A stretch of 64,000 nucleotides of DNA from Mariniblastus fucicola (GTDB taxonomy: Bacteria > Planctomycetota > Planctomycetia > Pirellulales > Pirellulaceae). Positions 24,222-31,868 of this stretch are shown here, one piece after another. Location of the stretch: the NCBI RefSeq assembly GCF_008087665.1, contig NZ_CP042912.1:1736001-1800000 (forward strand), written 5' to 3'. The notes beneath the pieces are model-generated. The model worked only from the letters and a program-made list of their open reading frames with translations, did no database searches and had not been told where the DNA came from. Within the stretch, counting starts at the first letter, position 1. Each line of letters starts with the position of its first letter. The position numbers were made by a program, and so were the translations under genes.

Positions 24222-25103
24222 CTAGCCGATTGGCGCGATGTAATACCGGCTGGAGATGCCTTCGATGTCGTGAAAGTAATAGAAGCAATCCGGATCGACG
24301 TCTTGAATTGCGGCAATCATTTGCGACAACTCTTCATGCGTAATGATGGTTTTTACGATGTGGAACGAATCGCCGCTACGCCCGCCGGTCCCTTCCTGTA
24401 CCGTAAAGGTGCGATGCTCTGATGTTGAGGCAATTGCGGCACCGACAGTTTTGGGCTGACGAGTGATGACCGCCAACATGGTAATTTTGAATTTGCGATA
24501 CAGATTGTTTAGCGTCTCCGCCGACGCGAAAATGTAGATACACGTATACATCAACGTGTTCACGACCGTTTCGAACTGGCCGTTCTTGATAAGGTCCAGT
24601 GTGAGTCCGAACGCAGTGGATCCGATTGAGGCGATGATCGCAATCGACCCTACGGGTTTCAGGTACTTAATCGCAAAGTAGGCGCCCAAAATGTCTTCGT
24701 CACCAGTCGATCCGCGGTTGGTGAAAGCCATCGCTTTGGCGACACCGGCAAGGATGCCGCCAAAGAGAACCAGGATGATCCTCTCGTTCTGCGGTTCTGG
24801 TTGCGCGAACCTGAAATCCGGGAGGACAACGAGCGCCAGAACGACGGTGCCGACGACGACCAATGACCGAATCGCAAACAGTCGACTGACGCGTTTGTAT
24901 GCAAAGACCAGTAGCCCGGCTTGAAACAAAACGTAGAGAGCAATGAACAGCCAATAGCTTTCAAAGTAGTACGAAAGTGCAGTCGCAACGCCTTCTGTAC
25001 CTGTCAGAATCACTTTGGACGGAAGGACGAAATATTTCAGCGCAACGGCGTACATCAAACCAGCGAGTACGATGAGGCCGTAGTTGATCACTAGCCGACG
25101 CAT
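24222..25103 (-). CDS. YitT family membrane protein (DUF161 + DUF2179)
   Basis: 293 residues from the ATG at 25103. Five to six TM helices in the first 200 residues (VINYGLIVLAGLMYAVALKYF, IALYVLFQAGLLVFAY, FGGILAGVAKAMAFTNRGST), with the GSTGDEDILGAYF loop typical of the family. The C-terminal ~80 residues (TFTVQEGTGGRSGDSFHIV, ITHEELSQMIAAIQDVDPDC) are a DUF2179 domain. Transported substrate is not established for YitT proteins. Unusually large cargo for a cassette. Confidence 0.92.
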   Translation of the reverse strand: MRRLVINYGLIVLAGLMYAVALKYFVLPSKVILTGTEGVATALSYYFESYWLFIALYVLFQAGLLVFAYKRVSRLFAIRSLVVVGTVVLALVVLPDFRFAQPEPQNERIILVLFGGILAGVAKAMAFTNRGSTGDEDILGAYFAIKYLKPVGSIAIIASIGSTAFGLTLDLIKNGQFETVVNTLMYTCIYIFASAETLNNLYRKFKITMLAVITRQPKTVGAAIASTSEHRTFTVQEGTGGRSGDSFHIVKTIITHEELSQMIAAIQDVDPDCFYYFHDIEGISSRYYIAPIG

Positions 25104-25180
25104 TGATTTTGTTTGTCCTTAATGGCTGAATCGATTTCCAGTTTGATCTGTTGTCCGTACACGCCGGCCGCGGATTCGCT

Positions 25181-25220
25181 TACAACCACGCCTCAGTGGC
25201 ATTTCCCATGGTTGCTGTTC
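25181..25220 (-). repeat. attC-like site after the VOC gene
   Basis: On the minus strand: gaacagcaaccatgggaaat, gccactgaggcg, tggttgtaagcg. Outer gcaacca and tggttgt are complementary. Starts four bases past the stop at 25224. Confidence 0.6.
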
Positions 25221-25223
25221 AAT

Positions 25224-25592
25224 TTACAGGGGCTGCCCGATCCGAATCAGGTTGCCGTTGAGGTCAACGATTGCGAATTCTCGCATGCCCCACGGTTTGT
25301 CTTCGATTTTGTCCATTCGCGGAATGCCTGATTGATTCAGCTTCAGCTTGGAAAACACTCGGTAAGTGTCGTCAACGTCCAGCACGCGGACATAGCAGCC
25401 TGCCGATGAGCACGCAGGGTCGAGATCCGGTTGAGCGAAAACGTGCAACTCAACGGTGCCACGGGTCAGGATTGCATAGTGGTGGGGCGCGCCCCAAATT
25501 TTTGCGTCAAAGCCTATCGTCTTGTAAAACGCGACGGTGTCGTCGATAGATTTGCATGGCAGTATCGGGATTGCAATGTCATATTCGTGCAT
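25224..25592 (-). CDS. VOC (glyoxalase/bleomycin-resistance-like) protein
   Basis: 122 residues from the ATG at 25592. Typical two-module layout: DIAIPILPCKSIDDTVAFYK...TIGF, GTVELHVF with the metal- or ligand-binding Glu, then AGCYVRVLDVDD and KPWGMREFAIVDLNGNLIRIG. Best general match is the bleomycin-resistance branch, which sequesters rather than degrades drugs. Actual ligand unknown. Resistance-like proteins are common integron cargo. An attC-like site follows directly. Confidence 0.88.
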   Translation of the reverse strand: MHEYDIAIPILPCKSIDDTVAFYKTIGFDAKIWGAPHHYAILTRGTVELHVFAQPDLDPACSSAGCYVRVLDVDDTYRVFSKLKLNQSGIPRMDKIEDKPWGMREFAIVDLNGNLIRIGQPL

Positions 25593-25739
25593 AGGTTGCG
25601 ATTCATATTTCTTTCGTCGGACAACGCATCATGTCGCTACGAAAGAGGAAAGAAGACTTGAATGGAGCAGATGATGCGACCGCAGAGCAATGGTCAACGT
25701 GACAGTGTGCCTGGTCACCTGTTTGACGGATTCGGTTTA

Positions 25740-25782
25740 ACGCTCTGTTAGCTCGATAGCACGCTCTGTTAACTCGATAGCC
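25740..25782. repeat. Tandem duplication at the 3' end of the next gene
   Basis: 'acgctctgtta(g/a)ctcgatagc' occurs twice in direct succession. The second copy overlaps the stop TAA (25769-25771). On the minus strand each copy gives gag(c/t)taacagagcgt, an attC-like R'' box duplicated in place. Confidence 0.65.
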
Positions 25783-26128
25783 GGTTGGGCTCAATTCTAT
25801 CGGTTTGGCCCGGCGAAGTCGAGTTGTCAGCCTTGGCGTTTGTGACATTGATCACCTTGTAGTTCTCTCTCAGGAACACGAGGTAGGCCAGAATCACAAA
25901 GATGCCGTTGAGGGTGACGATCCACGATTGAGTCGAATCTGAGATCGTAAATCTATCCGAAACAAACAGGCTAGCCGCCATCAGCAAGTGGTTGATGGCG
26001 AGGACCAGCATCAATCCGAGCATTGGCGTTCCTGCGGCCTTGCCGGGATGGAAGCCATTTGCTGCTGCCGTTTTATAGAACGAACGTGTTGAGATTAGGG
26101 CGACGATCGCCATTAGAAGCATTTGCAT
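25769..26128 (-). CDS. Small membrane protein
   Basis: 119 residues from the ATG at 26128 (MQMLLMAIVALISTRSFYK). Three hydrophobic segments: residues 2-14, 35-57 and 70-88, then a hydrophilic tail (NAKADNSTSPGQTDRIEPN). No motif recognised. Three bases from the end sit in the duplicated attC-like box. Confidence 0.7.
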   Translation of the reverse strand: MQMLLMAIVALISTRSFYKTAAANGFHPGKAAGTPMLGLMLVLAINHLLMAASLFVSDRFTISDSTQSWIVTLNGIFVILAYLVFLRENYKVINVTNAKADNSTSPGQTDRIEPNRLSS

Positions 26129-26231
26129 TCCCGTGCATGTGGATGACGCGGTTTGGTTGACTCAGATACCTTGCGATCATTGCTTCCAGGATTCGCCTTC
26201 GGTTAATTCGGTGCAGGGTACTGTTCGATGA

Positions 26232-27038
26232 CTATTTCGAGTCGCTTTGCAATTTGTCCCAGTCAGTCAATCTCTCAATGTACAGGTAAGATTCGACGAA
26301 CAAGCGGTGCTTGTCATCACTCATTTTCTCAAGCAGTTCCAGTGCGGAAATGTAGCTTGCGAGATTTCCATTGGACGAAAGAAATTTGCCGTCCTCCACG
26401 AAGCTGATTTCCTGATCATCCTGGACTTTCAGAGCAGGGTACTTTTCCTGTAAATCCTTACCGCCGCCGATGTACGTGACGATCTTGCGGCCGTCTGCAA
26501 TTCCTGATTCGCCAATCAATTGAGAGCCGGCGCAATTGCTCATCGTAAATTCAGAATTGACGTTCTGTTTTTTAATAAATCGAACGATCTGTTGATTGCG
26601 AATGGTTTCAGTCATGTCATAGGCGCTCGGCACGACCAGAACAGTGAGTTTTGGGCAATCGGCAAACGTGTAGTCGGGAAGCATCCGCAAACCGCTTTCG
26701 GTTGCAACAGGCTGCAAAGTTTCCGCCACGGTCACGACATTGAACAGTTGCGTTCCATCTTCGCGAGGTTTTGAAAATACGTCGATCGGTGCGGTGACCT
26801 CCGTCATAAGGACATCATCGAACAGGATGACTCCAATTGTTGGCAGGTTCACATCAAACGTCGTTCGCTGAGCGCCTAAATTGATGACGCAAGATTCGCC
26901 TTCCGACGACTGAAGACCGGCCTCTGTAGACAACGTTGGTGACGCGGGCGCATCATTTCCGCTTTGTGGCAGTTCGCGCGATCCACATCCAAATGCGGCG
27001 ATCAGTAGCGGAACCAGGAGGATTGCGATCTTCTTCAT
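26232..27038 (-). CDS. DJ-1/PfpI superfamily lipoprotein
   Basis: 268 residues from the ATG at 27038. Lipoprotein signal with lipobox AAFGC (Cys18), a linker of about 45 residues, then a DJ-1/PfpI (GATase1-like) domain: IGVILFDDVLMTEVTAPIDV, LTVLVVPSAYDM, the nucleophile elbow FTMSNCAGSQLIGESG (Cys169) and FVEDGKFLSSNGNLASYISA. The nearest pattern is the amidase-like domain of AraC-type regulators, here without the DNA-binding half and tethered to the membrane. Possible role in sensing or detoxification; unproven. Confidence 0.88.
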   Translation of the reverse strand: MKKIAILLVPLLIAAFGCGSRELPQSGNDAPASPTLSTEAGLQSSEGESCVINLGAQRTTFDVNLPTIGVILFDDVLMTEVTAPIDVFSKPREDGTQLFNVVTVAETLQPVATESGLRMLPDYTFADCPKLTVLVVPSAYDMTETIRNQQIVRFIKKQNVNSEFTMSNCAGSQLIGESGIADGRKIVTYIGGGKDLQEKYPALKVQDDQEISFVEDGKFLSSNGNLASYISALELLEKMSDDKHRLFVESYLYIERLTDWDKLQSDSK

Positions 27039-27183
27039 TGCGAATATTTCATGTCAAACGGTGAGAATTGATTTTCGGCGGCATGGTCTTCGCGTTCATT
27101 GAACCGTTAGAACGATGTCCATTTGAACTTTCTCGATTCGCGACCGCGATACATCACGCTGGTTGTCCGTTGGATTTGATCTG

Positions 27184-27735
27184 TCAATTATTGATCTGTT
27201 TCTTCGATGCTTCATTGTCCGGTGCTTTCTTTTCCAACGCGGCCTTGAGACGATTCATCGAGTACTCGTTGGCCGGTTTGAAGTGGGCACGCATTTTTTT
27301 GGATGGTTCGGTGTCATTGTAACCCAGCCCAACGATGGTGATTTTCGTTTTTGTATCGGAGACTTTTTCAAAGTAGAAAATGGACCACGTTTCTTTCGCC
27401 GCGTTTTCGAATTCGAAGCCTTTCGGAAATCCGGTTGCCTTAATGGAAAGCTTGCGTTGAGGGTCATGGCAGAGGATCGTATTCTCGATCGTCGTTTCAT
27501 CTCCAAGCTTTCCATCCTTCGCATAGTTCGCTCGCCACTCGCCGCCGACCCGGAAGTCAATATCCGCCAGTGGAGCCAACCACGATTGAAGACCTTCGGT
27601 CGTGGTGAACGCATTCCAGACAAGGTCAACGCTCGCCTCAATTTCAAACTCGTCCGCAACTCGGACATCCTGCCCAATTGCCGATTCGTAACAGAACAGA
27701 GTCGCAGCGAGCGCCAATATGACATGTCGCATCAT
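27184..27735 (-). CDS. Secreted SRPBCC / AHSA1-domain protein
   Basis: 183 residues from the ATG at 27735 (MMRHVILALAATLFC); a longer frame to 27909 is rejected because it buries the signal peptide. After cleavage near AIGQD comes a full AHSA1-type START-like domain (EFEIEASVDLVWNAFTTTEG, GGEWRANYAKDGK, TWSIFYFEKVSDTKTKITIV). These barrels bind hydrophobic ligands; export is unusual because most AHSA1 proteins are cytoplasmic. Ligand unknown. Confidence 0.88.
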   Translation of the reverse strand: MMRHVILALAATLFCYESAIGQDVRVADEFEIEASVDLVWNAFTTTEGLQSWLAPLADIDFRVGGEWRANYAKDGKLGDETTIENTILCHDPQRKLSIKATGFPKGFEFENAAKETWSIFYFEKVSDTKTKITIVGLGYNDTEPSKKMRAHFKPANEYSMNRLKAALEKKAPDNEASKKQINN

Positions 27736-27892
27736 TTTTTTGTCTTTCGAATTGCAGGACAACCGCGTGGTTTCGAAAACCTGCAATATACCAGATGCAA
27801 AACCCAAGCTCAAAAGTTTTGCCAGAGGTCGGGTACGAACGCCGGACAAACGGATCGCCCGAGTATTCAAACGGGCGCTATAGAAGTACCGG

Positions 27893-28147
27893 CTATTTCC
27901 GGATCCCAAGATCGCTCAGTTCAGACTCACTCAGGTTCTCACATTGCCATTGTCGTCGTTTTTCCAACGCGCTGCGGTTTTGCTCGTCGAAACGCTCGTC
28001 ATCCGTTTGCTCAAGTATGCCAAACATGACGTCAAAGAACACCTCGGACGGTGAACGCGGATCTGTGTTCCGGCTTGCGGTGCATCCGGACGACACCAGT
28101 AAAATTATTGCCGCAAATGACGACGTAAGCAATGAAATTCGAAACAT
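27893..28147 (-). CDS. Small lipoprotein, 84 residues
   Basis: From the ATG at 28147, which has a strong GGAGGA seven bases upstream; the frame extends to 28309 but that part looks non-coding. Signal ending in lipobox VSSGC. Mature part acidic, with EVFFDVMFGILEQTDDERFD and a Gln/Glu/Arg-rich tail. Function unknown. It is the last gene of the cassette-like region before the polysaccharide export operon; no attC-like element is evident after it. Confidence 0.68.
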   Translation of the reverse strand: MFRISLLTSSFAAIILLVSSGCTASRNTDPRSPSEVFFDVMFGILEQTDDERFDEQNRSALEKRRQWQCENLSESELSDLGIRK

Positions 28148-28293
28148 GCAAAGATCCTCCATCCGAGAAGTATCCAACCGCAGCGTTGGCGTCAATACAG
28201 AACGGAATGCATCGGTTACTGGAAACTTCAACGCCAACAGTTTCCTGGTTGATGGACGGGAGGCTTGCTGCATCCCAGTGAGGCACGCAGTAC

Positions 28294-29556
28294 CTATTCC
28301 AATTCCCAATCGTGATCGATCTTCATGATGCCGTGGATGCCCATGCCGTACATGTCGATTGGCGGACCGACGATGCGAAAGTTTCCGCAGCCACTGCGGC
28401 GGTGAAAGAACTCCGTCGTCTCGGGTCCGAATAGAGAAATGTTGAAATGGTAGGCGCCCAACAACAGTTGCAGATCCTTGAAGGCCAGGGTGATCACGCG
28501 GCCGTCAGGGTGCAACTGCGGATCGACGTCGAAGCGGACTTCCTGGTAAGCCGTTGACATCGAAGCGACTACGCCGACCGAAGGCGAATTCAATGCCACG
28601 ATCACGCGTGCATTCTTGATCAGCTTCTTGGACTTCAATCGAATTCTGACTGCCAGAGAATCGCCGGTTTGGAATTCTGTATTTTCATTGCCCTTGGAAT
28701 CGAGCACGGTGACTTCTGCGATTTCGGCATCGCGGGACTCTTTTTGCAAACGCTCCGTACGCACCCGTTCGCTCGCGCCAAGGATTTCTTCATACACCGC
28801 GCAGCCCGCGTCGAGGTCGCCGTCGTGCACGATCCGGCCGCGATTGAAAACAACCGCACGCGTGGCGACTCGCTGCAGCATCCCTACCGCGTGCGTGACC
28901 AGAATGATCGAAACGCCGCTGGCGACCAGTGTGCGTAGATGCTTGAAACACTTCATGCGAAAGCCAACGTCGCCGACCGCCAGGACTTCGTCGATCAGCA
29001 ACAGTTGCGGACGAAGGTTCGCGGCCACGGAAAACCCCAGCCGGATGCGCATTCCGGAGCTGTACGTTTTCACCGGAGCATCGATGACGTGATGCAGTTC
29101 CGCAAAATCCACGATCTCGTCAAAGACTTCATCGACATCACGTTTGGTCATGCCCAGCACGGCCGCGTTAATGTAGATGTTTTCTCGGCCGGAAAGAATT
29201 GGATTGAATCCGGTTCCCAATTCGATCAGGGCTCCGATCTTTCCCCGGATCTTGATCTCGCCTTTGTCCGGCTTGATCAGGCCGTTGATCATCTTCAGCA
29301 TCGTGCTCTTGCCAGCCCCGTTGGGTCCGATCAGCGCGACGCATTCGCCAGGTTCGATCTTGAAGCTCGCGTTGCGGACAGAGTAAAACTCGCCCGGTCG
29401 CAGTTTTCCTTCGGCCCGATCGGCACCGCGACCAATAAGCTCTTTCCCCAAGTCGTGCAGTCCGTAGCGCATGGCCCGTTTCAGGTTGCGACAGAAAACC
29501 TTGGAGACATCGTTGACGTCCAAAATCAAATTCGAATTGTCAGGCTGCTGGCTCAT
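28294..29556 (-). CDS. ABC transporter ATPase, polysaccharide export (Wzt-like)
   Basis: 420 residues from the ATG at 29556. Walker A GPNGAGKST (77-85), signature YSSGMRIRLGFSV, Walker B LLLIDEVLAVGD and switch His in ILVTHAV. The N-terminal insertion and the C-terminal ~170 residues (beta-sandwich ending HIMKIDHDWELE-like) are the Wzt_C-type carbohydrate-recognition extension, which in O-antigen exporters binds the glycan end. Three bases downstream of the permease gene, so co-transcribed. It powers export of a surface polysaccharide across the inner membrane; which polymer is unknown. Confidence 0.94.
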   Translation of the reverse strand: MSQQPDNSNLILDVNDVSKVFCRNLKRAMRYGLHDLGKELIGRGADRAEGKLRPGEFYSVRNASFKIEPGECVALIGPNGAGKSTMLKMINGLIKPDKGEIKIRGKIGALIELGTGFNPILSGRENIYINAAVLGMTKRDVDEVFDEIVDFAELHHVIDAPVKTYSSGMRIRLGFSVAANLRPQLLLIDEVLAVGDVGFRMKCFKHLRTLVASGVSIILVTHAVGMLQRVATRAVVFNRGRIVHDGDLDAGCAVYEEILGASERVRTERLQKESRDAEIAEVTVLDSKGNENTEFQTGDSLAVRIRLKSKKLIKNARVIVALNSPSVGVVASMSTAYQEVRFDVDPQLHPDGRVITLAFKDLQLLLGAYHFNISLFGPETTEFFHRRSGCGNFRIVGPPIDMYGMGIHGIMKIDHDWELE

Positions 29557-29559
29557 GGA

Positions 29560-30513
29560 TCAGTACGCGTTCATCCGTTCGACGATGACAGGAATGGAGA
29601 TTCGGAACACGGCCAGGCCGATCAGAAAAATCGGAATCGAAACAGCGGCCACGATCAAACCGGGCGTGACAAACGCGGACTCGCCAAACAGCGTCAGGTC
29701 GCGGCCCAGCACGATCAGCGGTGCCGCCGGGTTGAGCCACACCAGCAGTTTCGTGTTCGGATCGGCTTGCAGCATCTTCGCCGTGATCGGATAGATAATA
29801 GGCGTGGTCAGCATCCAGAACGGAGTCGCAATTCCGATGAATCGGCTGATGTCCTGATACAGCGAACCCACGGGCATGATCAGCATCCCCAGCCCGGAAG
29901 CGAACAGGATCATCAAAAACGCGATCGGCAGCGCCCACAACATCTGGGGCTCTGGCACAACCTGGTACCACAGAAACGCCGGGATCAGCAGCAGCGATCG
30001 GATCGCAAAATCAAACAGGACTTCTCCCAGCCCGACCAGCAACAATGACTCTCGCGGAAAACGTAGCTTCGCAATCATGCCGCGGTTCTGGTTGATTACC
30101 TTCAGCGGCATTTGAAAGGCTTCGATGAAAGTCTGCCACAGGATCATGCCGGTCAGAATGTAGACCGTCAGCGGAATCTCGACGTTGCCACCAAGCTTGA
30201 ACACGCCCTGATGTCTAAGGAAAACCCAGATCGCCGTATTCGCAATCGGAGGCAGGAACGCCCAGAACAACCCCAGGAATGTCTGACGATACAGGCCACG
30301 CAAATTTCGTAAGAACAGACGCCAACCGAGTTCACGCCCCGACCAGAAATCGTTGGCAATGTTTTGGAACATTTCCAACGGGCTTTTGATTTCAGACTGC
30401 GAGTTGTAGACCGTCAGCTGATCGCTGGTTTGTATTTCCAGTTTCGGCAGCATTTCGTCGCCAGGATCGATGGTCTCGTCGCTGGCGTAGGATTCGGCGG
30501 TCGGTTCAGTCAC
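29560..30513 (-). CDS. ABC-2 type permease, polysaccharide export
   Basis: 317 residues from a GTG at 30513. An extended cytoplasmic N-terminus (about 70 residues) precedes six TM helices in the Wzm/KpsM pattern: FLGLFWAFLPPIANTAIWVF, YILTGMILWQTFIEAF, then FPRESLLLVGLGEVLFDFAI. It forms the channel partner of the adjacent ATPase, from which it is separated by three bases. Together they should move a lipid-linked glycan to the periplasm. Confidence 0.93.
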   Translation of the reverse strand: MTEPTAESYASDETIDPGDEMLPKLEIQTSDQLTVYNSQSEIKSPLEMFQNIANDFWSGRELGWRLFLRNLRGLYRQTFLGLFWAFLPPIANTAIWVFLRHQGVFKLGGNVEIPLTVYILTGMILWQTFIEAFQMPLKVINQNRGMIAKLRFPRESLLLVGLGEVLFDFAIRSLLLIPAFLWYQVVPEPQMLWALPIAFLMILFASGLGMLIMPVGSLYQDISRFIGIATPFWMLTTPIIYPITAKMLQADPNTKLLVWLNPAAPLIVLGRDLTLFGESAFVTPGLIVAAVSIPIFLIGLAVFRISIPVIVERMNAY

Positions 30514-30608
30514 AAGGTCGGCAGTGCGATGTTTGAAATTGGGATGCTGCAGATTCTAGCTTAATCGGTAACGGTGCCCCATGCGGGTTCGCAATCGGCA
30601 ATGCGGGC

Positions 30609-31631
30609 CTAGGCCAGCCCGCCGCGAATCAGATCGTGCAGATGAATGATCCCCACGATTTTTCGGTCGGGATCGACCACGGGCAGCACCGAAATGTGAC
30701 GGCTTTCCATCAGGTTGAGCGCCGTCGCCGCGAGATCGTCAACCGAAGCCGCAGCAGGTTGGCGACTCATGAACGCAGCCACGCTTTCGCCCAGCGGATT
30801 GGCCAGCGAGTTCGCCGTTGATTCGAAGATCCGTCGCACGTCACCATCCGTCAAAATGCCGCTCAGGCATCCAGCATTGTCCTCGACGATCACCGTGCCC
30901 ATCTTCTTCTGGCTGATCATTTTGATGGCGTCGCCCAGCGAGCAGTCTTCTGTGGCGATGGGCAACTGCTCGCCCGCGTGCATCAAATCGACGACTTTCA
31001 GCAGCAGCTTTCGGCCAAGGTTTCCGCCCGGATGAAAGATCGCAAAGTCTTCTTTTGTGAAGCCGCGGAGGCGAATCAAAGCCACCGCCAATGCGTCGCA
31101 GCAAGCCAGGGCCACCGTTGAACTGTTCGTTGGAACCAGTGAATCCGGATCGGCTTCGGACTCAACACTGGAATCGATCACGATCGTCGACTGACGCGCC
31201 AACGAGGACTTCGTTCCGCCAGTAACGGCAATGATCGGCAGCTTCAGCCGTATGAAAAAAGGAATCAGTTCAAGGACTTCTGAAGTTTCGCCACTGTTGG
31301 AGATCGCCAGCACAACGTCGTCGGCGCCGACGATTCCGAGTCCTCCGTGGATCGCGTCGGCCGGATCCAAAAAGATCGCTGGCGTTCCAGTGCTGGAAAA
31401 AGTGCCAGCTGCTTTTCTCGCGATACAGCCCATCTTTCCCATCCCGGTCACGATCAGCCGGCCAGTGCAAGTCCCGATCGTTCGGATCGCGGCGACGACT
31501 TCCGGGCCCGCTCGTTTCGCAGCACGCTCAATCGCCGCAGATTCGCTTTTAAGTACGTCATCGAACCAGGCGTGAATCGTGCTATCGTTTTGCTCGGTTG
31601 AATTCAAAGGATTTCGTTGTCCGTTTTGCAA
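30609..31631 (-). CDS. kpsF: KpsF/GutQ-type sugar isomerase (SIS + two CBS)
   Basis: 340 residues from a TTG at 31631 (a second TTG at 31607 is equally plausible; no ATG and no clear SD). SIS domain about residues 45-180 (GRLIVTGMGKMGCIARKAAG, ISNSGETSEVLELIP, IFHPGGNLGRKLLLKVVDLM), then two CBS domains about 205-335. Family members interconvert ribulose-5-phosphate and arabinose-5-phosphate, the first step to Kdo. Ninety-five bases upstream of the ABC exporter genes, consistent with envelope glycan synthesis and export. Confidence 0.9.
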   Translation of the reverse strand: MQNGQRNPLNSTEQNDSTIHAWFDDVLKSESAAIERAAKRAGPEVVAAIRTIGTCTGRLIVTGMGKMGCIARKAAGTFSSTGTPAIFLDPADAIHGGLGIVGADDVVLAISNSGETSEVLELIPFFIRLKLPIIAVTGGTKSSLARQSTIVIDSSVESEADPDSLVPTNSSTVALACCDALAVALIRLRGFTKEDFAIFHPGGNLGRKLLLKVVDLMHAGEQLPIATEDCSLGDAIKMISQKKMGTVIVEDNAGCLSGILTDGDVRRIFESTANSLANPLGESVAAFMSRQPAAASVDDLAATALNLMESRHISVLPVVDPDRKIVGIIHLHDLIRGGLA

Positions 31632-31868
31632 TCGAAAATGGGCTGTATTTAAAAAGCGTACTGACCGTCCTCATCTTACCCAATATCAAAATGATCTTGC
31701 TCGAAAAGCGGGCTTTATGGTATCGAACACATTAATCGCAGCGCGAAACTCAGCTCGCTGAGTCCAATTTGCGCCCAAAATACACGATGGCAAGGACGCT
31801 GTCGAAGATCGTGCACGGTCTGAGTCTCGGCGTCCGCCCATGGATTATCCAATCGACCGGATGGCACG

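Noticed and set aside
10600-28200. Integron integrase gene
   Set aside because: No tyrosine recombinase motifs found in any frame of the region; the only recombinase is the serine-type fragment at 9091.
28939-30048. Long plus-strand frame opposite the ABC transporter genes
   Set aside because: Antisense shadow of two clearly recognised genes with conserved motifs.
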